Shown here piece after piece: positions 31,888 to 37,336 of a stretch of DNA of 37,336 bases. Every line of letters starts with the position of its first letter. Positions within the stretch are counted from its first letter, which is position 1. The stretch lies in the NCBI GenBank assembly GCA_013298565.1, contig JAAFIC010000027.1:1-37336 (forward strand), in the 5' to 3' direction. The position numbers were made by a program, and so were the translations under genes. The notes below the pieces were generated by a model. It searched no databases, had not been told where the DNA came from, and was given only the letters and a program-made list of their open reading frames with translations. This DNA comes from Alphaproteobacteria bacterium (GTDB lineage: Bacteria > Pseudomonadota > Alphaproteobacteria > Elsterales > Elsteraceae).

Positions 31888-32892
31888 ATGACGGCGGTGA
31901 TTATCCAATCGGCGGTAGCTGTCGGGCTTACTCTTTTGATTTTGTGGCTATCTCACCCGCTTGGTTTGCGCCTTGGCGTGCTGGATATACCAAATAAAAC
32001 CCGCAAGTTTCACGCACGCCCCACCCCTAAAATGGGCGGAACGGCGCTCGCAGTGGCTGGCTTGGCCTGCGTTTGTTTGCATTTCTTCGATGTGGGAATG
32101 CCGATGCCCGTTAAGGTTGGTGTAATGCTGGTGGCTTGCCATTACATTATTGGTCTTGTTGATGATCGCTCGGATATTGATGCGCGCCTGCGCCTTGTTC
32201 TGTCTGCGGTTGTAACGTCGGCGGCATTTTGGCTCGATCCAACGCTGATACCGGCGGGACTTAATTTTTCTTGGGACATGAGCATTGGCATGGTTCCGGC
32301 CTTTGCTTTCGCGGCAGGCGTGCTTGTGCTGGTTTCCTTCGTCTTTGCCGTCAACCTTATCGACGGGCGTAATGGTATTTTGGCGGGCTATGCGATGCTG
32401 TGGCTCACGCTGTTGCAGGTGACGGCGGAATCGCTTCCCCTCAATCTCTACATCGTCGCCATGCTGTGTTGCGGGGCCTTCCTGGTCGCCAATCTGCGCG
32501 GAATGGTATTTGCGGGCGATAGTGGGGCCTATCTGGTTGCCTGCACGATCGGTATTTTGGGGCTTCATGCCCACAACGACGGCGCTGTATCAATAGATCA
32601 ACTACTGTTGTGGTTCATTGTGCCGGTGTTCGATGCGGGCCGCGTGCTGGCCGTGCGCTTGCGCCGGGGGCAGAGTCCGTTCCGGGGCGGGCGCGATCAC
32701 CTGCACCATGTCTTGTGGGATCACCTACCCCCGCGCTTGGCAGGCGCGCTCTACGCCAGCGCAACCTTGGTTCCTGCTGTGCTGAGTGTCTTCGCGCCGG
32801 GCCTTACGCTGCTGTGGCTTATTATGGCCGCAACATGGCTGCTGATATTGTCTGCTAAGCCGGTTTTTTTCGGTAAACTGCGCGCTGTGTAA
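31888..32892 (+). CDS. WecA/MraY-family undecaprenyl-phosphate sugar-1-phosphate transferase
   Basis: A 334-residue polytopic inner-membrane enzyme that starts polysaccharide repeat units by linking a sugar-1-phosphate to undecaprenyl phosphate. Motifs in order are DIPNKTRKFHARPTPKMGG, the metal-binding LVDDRSDID, FAVNLIDGRNGILAG, GDSGAYL and the C-terminal loop RGGRDHLHHVL. About ten membrane helices are predicted. The sugar is probably an N-acetylhexosamine, by family. ATG 31888 has AGGAG 8 bases upstream; the longer frame from 31645 crosses the palindromes and is rejected. Confidence 0.9.
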   Translation: MTAVIIQSAVAVGLTLLILWLSHPLGLRLGVLDIPNKTRKFHARPTPKMGGTALAVAGLACVCLHFFDVGMPMPVKVGVMLVACHYIIGLVDDRSDIDARLRLVLSAVVTSAAFWLDPTLIPAGLNFSWDMSIGMVPAFAFAAGVLVLVSFVFAVNLIDGRNGILAGYAMLWLTLLQVTAESLPLNLYIVAMLCCGAFLVANLRGMVFAGDSGAYLVACTIGILGLHAHNDGAVSIDQLLLWFIVPVFDAGRVLAVRLRRGQSPFRGGRDHLHHVLWDHLPPRLAGALYASATLVPAVLSVFAPGLTLLWLIMAATWLLILSAKPVFFGKLRAV

Positions 32893-32906
32893 AGGGGCAC
32901 CCTTAG

Positions 32907-33428
32907 TTGGGATTTTTTCTGCGCGGGCTTTCGTTCGCATTGCTGTATAGCGGCCCAATGCGCGCGCTCACTTGGTTTGTTTTGCGGCTATCGGGATGCC
33001 TGGGGCGCGTGGCCAGTCGGGCGCGCTTTGCGGCCTTAGCCCCGACCGCACCGAAAGACTGCGTGGTGCATTGGAGCGCCGAAGTTAAATATCCCGACCG
33101 TATTTCCTGGGGGCAGCGCGTGATCGTTGGACCCGAGTGCACGTTAGGGGCGGCGGGGCAGATCACTCTGGGCGACCATGTGCGTCTCTCGAAAGGCGCG
33201 GTTATAGAAACAGCCGGTCTCGATTTCAGCCAACCCCCGCCCTATCGCCACACGATTAAGCCGATCACTTTGGAAGACGGTGTGTGGGTTGGCGCGCGGG
33301 CCATGATCCTGGGCGGGGTTACTGTGGGGCGGCAAGCGGTGATTGGCGCGGGTGCTGTCGTAACGCGAGATGTGCCGCCCTATACCATCGTGACCGGACA
33401 GCCCGTGCGCTATAAGACCAGGACGTAA
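32907..33428 (+). CDS. left-handed beta-helix acetyltransferase (WcaF/maltose O-acetyltransferase-like)
   Basis: A 173-residue hexapeptide-repeat transferase. Repeats run from about residue 60 (ISWGQRVIVGPECTLG, ITLGDHVRLSKGAVIETAG), and a histidine loop YRHTIKPITLEDGVWVGARA leads to AVIGAGAVVTRDVPPYTIVTGQPVR. The ending is typical of acetyl-CoA-dependent O-acetyltransferases. It probably acetylates the polysaccharide or a precursor. The start is a TTG at 32907 behind AAGGGG; ATG 32958 is an alternative. It lies 14 bases after the WecA-like gene and 7 before the dioxygenase, so it is one operon. Confidence 0.85.
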   Translation: MGFFLRGLSFALLYSGPMRALTWFVLRLSGCLGRVASRARFAALAPTAPKDCVVHWSAEVKYPDRISWGQRVIVGPECTLGAAGQITLGDHVRLSKGAVIETAGLDFSQPPPYRHTIKPITLEDGVWVGARAMILGGVTVGRQAVIGAGAVVTRDVPPYTIVTGQPVRYKTRT

Positions 33429-33435
33429 GAAGGCT

Positions 33436-34344
33436 ATGCGGTCTCTCCTCGAAAAAATCCTACGTCGCAGCCGTTTGATGGCCTCGCCCTATTACTGGGG
33501 GTTCGAGGTCCAGCGGCACGTTTTAGCGCCGCAGCGCCGTGCGGCAGTCGCCCGTTGGATTGCGCGCCGCCGCCGTCAACCCGTCGGCACCGCAGAAACG
33601 CTGGAAACTCAAGCGCTGGTTCAGGATATGCGCCGCCAGGGCTATCATATGCTGACGGGATTGGTGACGCCGGAGCAGGTGGCGGAGATGCACGCCTATT
33701 TCTCTGCACACGAAGCCCATGATCCGTATCGTCCGACGTTGGGGCGCTTTATGCCGCTGACCGAGGCGAAGCCTGAAACCCATGTAGCTTATTTTGAGGC
33801 CGCGACCGTGATTGCGGCACCCCATGCGGTCGCCCTGGCCAACCATCCAAGGTTGTTGGCGGGACTTGAAGCCTTATTCGGCTGTAAACCGAGTATCGGT
33901 TATCTTGCCGCTTGGTGGTCCTTGCCAGGCGATGGCACGCCCGAGCACGCCGAGCAGTTTCACCGCGATGTGGACGATTGGGCTTTCTATAAATTCTTCC
34001 TCTATCTCACCGATGTGGATGAGCGCAGTGGCCCGCATGTTTATGTTCCAGGCTCCCACGATAGCACTACCCATCTTGCCATTCGCCGTTATACGGATCG
34101 TGAAGCCGCAGAACTGGGGGCTGAAATCTACTTTATCGGCCCGGCGGGAAACTGCTTTCTCGAAAATACCTACGGCTTTCACCGAGGGCTGCCGCCGCGT
34201 GACCGGCCTCGACTGATCTTCCAAGTCACCTACTGCCTGATGGGCCTACCCTACGCCCCCGCCAAGCCCGTGGCCGCGCTGCCGCCGGGGTTTGATCCGT
34301 TCGTAAATCGCTTTTATTTGAAAAGCGAGAGCATCGTGCGTTAA
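33436..34344 (+). CDS. phytanoyl-CoA dioxygenase (PhyH)-like Fe(II)/2-oxoglutarate oxygenase
   Basis: A 302-residue protein. The iron-binding triad is recognisable as H176-x-D178 (EQFHRDVDDW) and distal H249 (TYGFHRG). The 2-oxoglutarate-binding arginine is likely R257 or R259 (DRPRLIFQVTY). The core LTDVDERSGPHVYVPGSH is typical of PhyH proteins. A basic N-terminal stretch (RRAAVARWIARRRRQ) precedes the domain. PhyH-type enzymes hydroxylate lipids and small molecules; the setting suggests action on the polysaccharide, its lipid carrier or a substituent, but the substrate is unknown. It is the last gene of the plus-strand operon. Confidence 0.85.
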   Translation: MRSLLEKILRRSRLMASPYYWGFEVQRHVLAPQRRAAVARWIARRRRQPVGTAETLETQALVQDMRRQGYHMLTGLVTPEQVAEMHAYFSAHEAHDPYRPTLGRFMPLTEAKPETHVAYFEAATVIAAPHAVALANHPRLLAGLEALFGCKPSIGYLAAWWSLPGDGTPEHAEQFHRDVDDWAFYKFFLYLTDVDERSGPHVYVPGSHDSTTHLAIRRYTDREAAELGAEIYFIGPAGNCFLENTYGFHRGLPPRDRPRLIFQVTYCLMGLPYAPAKPVAALPPGFDPFVNRFYLKSESIVR

Positions 34345-34352
34345 ATCGCACG
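34335..34352. repeat. short hairpin at the end of the dioxygenase gene
   Basis: CGTGCG and CGCACG are perfect 6-bp arms around TTAAAT, spanning the stop codon. It is preceded by AGAGC, as in the hairpins of the 140-bp repeat, and could be a degraded solo hairpin of that family or a weak bidirectional terminator between the convergent operons. Confidence 0.35.
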
Positions 34353-34383
34353 CGGCTCCAGCGAACGGGAAACCCTATAACTC

Positions 34384-35142
34384 TCAGGCTTTATCTGGGC
34401 GAGATGGGCCTTTCCATCGCACCTGCTCCCGCTCTTCGGGCGGGGAGATGATGGGGAGTCGCGTAACCCGCTCTTCCGGCATAAGCGCGATGTGGCGCAG
34501 TTTTTGGCTCACCCACAAGCCCGGCTCCAGCAGGTCTGTTGCGACGCTGGAGAGCGAGCCAACGCTAACCCGGCTTGCAATCGTAATCCCCGGCCCTACC
34601 ACAGACCCCGCGCCGATATAAACATTATCACCAATCGTAACCCGCCCATCGACCCGCGAGCGCCCTGGCCCCGTGCTGAGGTGAATATACCCGTGCGTCC
34701 AAACCTGCGAGCCTTTGCCCGCCAGCGTGGACCATTCTCCAAAGCGAATGCTGCGCGTGAGGTCAATATGATGCCCAGCGGTGATCTTGGAGCCTTCTCC
34801 AAGCCACAGCACGGCCCCCAAAGCAAGGCTCTGTGCGCGGCTGCGGATCACGACATTGCGGTTGCCGACGGCCCCCATCGGCGCAAAGCCCAGGCATAGC
34901 GGCCCTAGAATTACATTGCCGTAACCAATATAGGCGCGCTCGCGCAGCACGATCCGCCGCGCAAGAATAACATTGCCGGGGCCGATGCGCGCAGATTTTC
35001 CCAAAGCCAACCGGTTCACCAGAATGAGGGACGGCGCAATACGAGCGAAAGCGGCGACCCGATGCCCCAGCAGCCGCAGCAGCGGTGGTTTTAAGCGGGC
35101 GGGCAGTAGCAGGCAAATCAGCGCAGTGAGTAGGCGGCGCAT
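34384..35142 (-). CDS. left-handed beta-helix acyltransferase
   Basis: A 252-residue protein with an N-terminal hydrophobic segment (LLTALICLLLPARL), then many hexapeptide-like turns from about residue 45 to 215. Examples are LALGKSARIGPGNVIL, IVLRERAYIGYGNVILGPL, VTIGDNVYIGAGSVVGPG and ASRVSVGSLSSVATDLLEPG. It ends in a charged tail. The fold is that of WcaF/LacA-type acyltransferases. It lies 20 bases downstream of the flippase gene on the same strand and likely modifies the same polysaccharide. Confidence 0.82.
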   Translation of the reverse strand: MRRLLTALICLLLPARLKPPLLRLLGHRVAAFARIAPSLILVNRLALGKSARIGPGNVILARRIVLRERAYIGYGNVILGPLCLGFAPMGAVGNRNVVIRSRAQSLALGAVLWLGEGSKITAGHHIDLTRSIRFGEWSTLAGKGSQVWTHGYIHLSTGPGRSRVDGRVTIGDNVYIGAGSVVGPGITIASRVSVGSLSSVATDLLEPGLWVSQKLRHIALMPEERVTRLPIISPPEEREQVRWKGPSRPDKA

Positions 35143-35162
35143 GGGTCCTCACGTCCTTCGTG

Positions 35163-36416
35163 TTAAAGCGGCACCAACGCCACCAGGGGCGGCAAACCCA
35201 CCAGCACCAAGGCCAGCCCGGCGCGGGGCAGCACAAGACCGGACTGGCGCAGCAGCAGCCATTGAGTGCCGACGCCTAATCCCAACAGGCCACAGCTTCC
35301 CAACGCGATCAAGAGCGGCGAGGCGGGGAGCACGAGCAGCCCGGCTTCGATAGCACCCCAACTTAGACCTCCAACGAGCGCCAGAATCGGTGCGGCCCGC
35401 GCCCCTAACCCCTGACGGCCCAGCATTGCTTCAAACAGCGCCAGCCCAATCCACAGAATCGTCTGCGTCGCGACCAGCCCGACGACGAGGCGGGGGAGGT
35501 GTGGGTAATCTGGGGCCAGCAACGGGGCGACCGTCGGCCACGCCAACATGATCGCGGTGCCTAAGACCGCAAGACCACTGAGCAACCCCGCGAAAACCTT
35601 ATCGCAGCGGGCAGCGGGCCAAGTGTAGAGATTGCGGAAATGCCACGTCATTAACAATTGATGCACGACCAGCAGCAGCAGGCAGAGGCGGCCCGCGAAG
35701 GCGAGAGCACCGACATCGGCCAGAGGTAAAAATCGCCCAGCCAATAGGCGCGGCGCGGCTGCAAAGGCGGCGAGCACAAGCCCGGTCGCCAGCAACGGCA
35801 GCCCTTCCTTCAGGGCACCCCGCCACAGAGTGAACAATCCTTTGGGGCGAAGAGCCGCAAGTACGCCAACTCCCAGCACACCGAGCGGGACGGCCAGCGC
35901 CCAAGCACTGCCAATCAGGTCGCGCGCGGTTGGCGTTACTGCCGCAAGGGTCAGCAGACCGGCACCCACCCCTAGCAGCAGCAGCGTGCCATTATCAACC
36001 CAAGTGGAGAGAAACTTCCGCCCCTCCACGCGCGCCCAAAAGCTCAACCCATATTGGCCACCGTAGAGAACGGCGAGACCCAGCGTCAGCGTCAGCACCC
36101 AAGATAGCCCCGCCCACGCGGTCATCCAACTCGCTATCAGCAGCGGCAGCGCCGAGAGGAGGAAGGCGAAGGCCAGCACATCGGCAATCCGGGCCTGCCC
36201 CAAGATCAGCTTCAAACGCGGGGTCGCTTGCGGCACGCCGAGACCAACCGCACTGCCGATCAAGGCGGCGAGCGATAAGGCGAGTTCTAGCCCGCCATAA
36301 GTTTCGGCAGTCAACAGGCGTGCGAGCAGCAGTGGCCCCAGAAAGGCCAAACCACGCGCGATGCCGTAGGAGGCCAAGAAGGAGAGCGCCGTTCCGATAC
36401 GGCCACCGCGCGACAT
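35163..36416 (-). CDS. Wzx-like polysaccharide flippase (MOP superfamily)
   Basis: A 417-residue membrane protein with about twelve hydrophobic helices. It begins ALSFLASYGIARGLAFLGP and LLARLLTAETYGGLELALS, the usual opening of O-antigen/exopolysaccharide flippases. It would move the lipid-linked repeat unit to the periplasmic side. ATG 36414-36416 (MSRGGRIG) lies 4 bases after the stop of the upstream kinase gene; a longer frame would start inside that gene. Confidence 0.85.
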   Translation of the reverse strand: MSRGGRIGTALSFLASYGIARGLAFLGPLLLARLLTAETYGGLELALSLAALIGSAVGLGVPQATPRLKLILGQARIADVLAFAFLLSALPLLIASWMTAWAGLSWVLTLTLGLAVLYGGQYGLSFWARVEGRKFLSTWVDNGTLLLLGVGAGLLTLAAVTPTARDLIGSAWALAVPLGVLGVGVLAALRPKGLFTLWRGALKEGLPLLATGLVLAAFAAAPRLLAGRFLPLADVGALAFAGRLCLLLLVVHQLLMTWHFRNLYTWPAARCDKVFAGLLSGLAVLGTAIMLAWPTVAPLLAPDYPHLPRLVVGLVATQTILWIGLALFEAMLGRQGLGARAAPILALVGGLSWGAIEAGLLVLPASPLLIALGSCGLLGLGVGTQWLLLRQSGLVLPRAGLALVLVGLPPLVALVPL

Positions 36417-36420
36417 CGGG

Positions 36421-37335
36421 TTAATCGAGCGACAGGCGGCGACCGCGCGTATAGCGATCGAACAGCCCCGGATCAATCCGGTTCAAAACGAGGGCAACCG
36501 CGCGGCTTTGGCCTTGGGCAAGACGGCGTACCGAGCGGTTCAGCATATGGGTTGGTGTTTTACGCCACTGGGCAACTACCAAGGTGGCATCGGCCTGTTG
36601 GGCAATCAGCAGCGTATCCGACACAGTGGCGACGGGCGGACAGTCCAGAATGATGAGATCGTAATGGCGGCGCACTTCTTTCAACAATCCCGCAAACAGC
36701 CGCCCGCCCAGCAACTCTTGTGCTTTGTGGGGTGCCGCTTCGGTGGGGATGAAATGCAGGCCGCTGGCATCATCGGTTCGGATCGGCGAGCCAGCAGAAT
36801 TGCCGTGAATTAAGAGGTGGTCCAACCCATTCGTCGCCGGAACTTTCAGCGCGCGGGCGACGGTGGGATTGCGAAAGTCGCAGTCGATCAGCAGCACACG
36901 GCTGCCGTCCAGCGCCGCCGAACGGGCAAGACTGAGGGCGATCAAGCTTTTGCCCTCTCCCGCAACCGCCGAGGTCAGCAAGATCACCTTGGGCGGCGCA
37001 CCGACCGAAGAGACCTTAAGCGCAGCGCGGACGGAGCGAATGGCCTCGGCAAACAGGCCAGCCCGTTGGCTCAGCACCATATCGGCGCGATTACTCAGCC
37101 GCCCCGTGCGCGGCACTAAGCCAAGGCAAGACACGCCAATTTCCCGTTCCAACTGTTCGGTGGACCGGGCGGTACGGTCGAACGCATCAATCAGCACGGC
37201 CAGAATGAAGGCCAGCCCGGCACCGACGATAGCGGCGATAATCAGAATCAATCCGGTCCGTGGTTGATCGGCAGATTTGGGCATTTGTGCCGGAGAGACG
37301 ACACGCGCGAAGGGGTTGACGAAATTTTCTTGGGT
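36421..37335 (-). CDS. Wzc/ExoP-type polysaccharide co-polymerase tyrosine kinase, C-terminal part
   Basis: Partial: the frame stays open to the window edge, and the upstream residues (ENFVNPFARVVSPAQMPKS) are the end of the Wzz/GNVR periplasmic region, so the ATG at 37284 is internal. Then come a membrane helix (GLILIIAAIVGAGLAFILAV) and a BY-kinase domain. Its motifs are Walker A TSAVAGEGKSLIALSLA, Walker A' VLLIDCDFRNP and Walker B LIILDCPPV. The short tail (RYTRGRRLSLD) has one tyrosine instead of the usual tyrosine cluster. Such proteins control chain length and export of exopolysaccharide. Confidence 0.88.
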   Translation of the reverse strand, partial: TQENFVNPFARVVSPAQMPKSADQPRTGLILIIAAIVGAGLAFILAVLIDAFDRTARSTEQLEREIGVSCLGLVPRTGRLSNRADMVLSQRAGLFAEAIRSVRAALKVSSVGAPPKVILLTSAVAGEGKSLIALSLARSAALDGSRVLLIDCDFRNPTVARALKVPATNGLDHLLIHGNSAGSPIRTDDASGLHFIPTEAAPHKAQELLGGRLFAGLLKEVRRHYDLIILDCPPVATVSDTLLIAQQADATLVVAQWRKTPTHMLNRSVRRLAQGQSRAVALVLNRIDPGLFDRYTRGRRLSLD

Positions 37336-37336
37336 T

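Overview
The window is GC-rich, densely coded chromosomal DNA from an alphaproteobacterium, most likely Rhodospirillales-like. That placement rests on gene order and protein style: argD-argF-hslO, kdsD-lptC-lptA-lptB-rpoN-hpf-ptsN, tesA divergent from an ybbA/ybbP pair, and a ParS/RES module. No rRNA, tRNA, CRISPR array or complete insertion sequence was seen. Almost all genes look intact. Stop/start overlaps (ATGA, TAATG, GTGA) are frequent and point to translationally coupled operons.

Layout. 1-3.2 kb: the tail of an unidentified gene, then a minus-strand chromate module (chrA, and a rhodanese-ChrB fusion) and a sulfite-oxidase-like molybdoenzyme. Between them lies a Fur-like promoter followed about 40 bp later by a strong terminator, which looks like a small-RNA gene. 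3.4-5.4 kb: LysE exporter, recX, ABC-2 permease. 5.6-8.7 kb: argD-argF-hslO. 8.65-9.8 kb: a structured ~140-bp repeat (second copy at 14.9 kb) and a ParS/RES toxin-antitoxin pair with a long operator dyad. 9.8-16.1 kb: a GhrA-type reductase, a 5'-nucleotidase-like protein that has lost its metal ligands, selO, an Lrp/AsnC regulator divergent from an EamA exporter, and an aldo/keto reductase. 16.1-20.7 kb: tesA and ybbA/ybbP, with a HigBA-type toxin-antitoxin cassette between ybbA and ybbP. 20.8-27.1 kb: lipopolysaccharide export and nitrogen-sigma genes (kdsD-lptCAB-rpoN, hpf, ptsN). 27.1-31.7 kb: a chemoreceptor coupled to a small hypothetical protein, an orphan sensor kinase and an RluA-type pseudouridine synthase. 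31.7-37.3 kb: an exopolysaccharide locus with a WecA-like initiating transferase, two left-handed beta-helix transferases, a PhyH-type dioxygenase, a flippase and a Wzc/ExoP-type co-polymerase kinase that runs off the window.

How the genes work together. KdsD supplies arabinose-5-phosphate for Kdo, and LptC/A/B move finished lipopolysaccharide to the outer membrane. RpoN, HPF and PtsN form the usual nitrogen/stationary-phase group. The final block would prime, modify, flip and polymerise a surface polysaccharide. The observations most worth a second look are the putative Fur-controlled sRNA, the 140-bp repeat family, the cassette wedged into ybbA-ybbP with an operator in front of ybbP, the nucleotidase pseudoenzyme, and the palindrome-rich leader and dioxygenase of the polysaccharide locus. 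I found no clear-cut wholly new multi-gene system.
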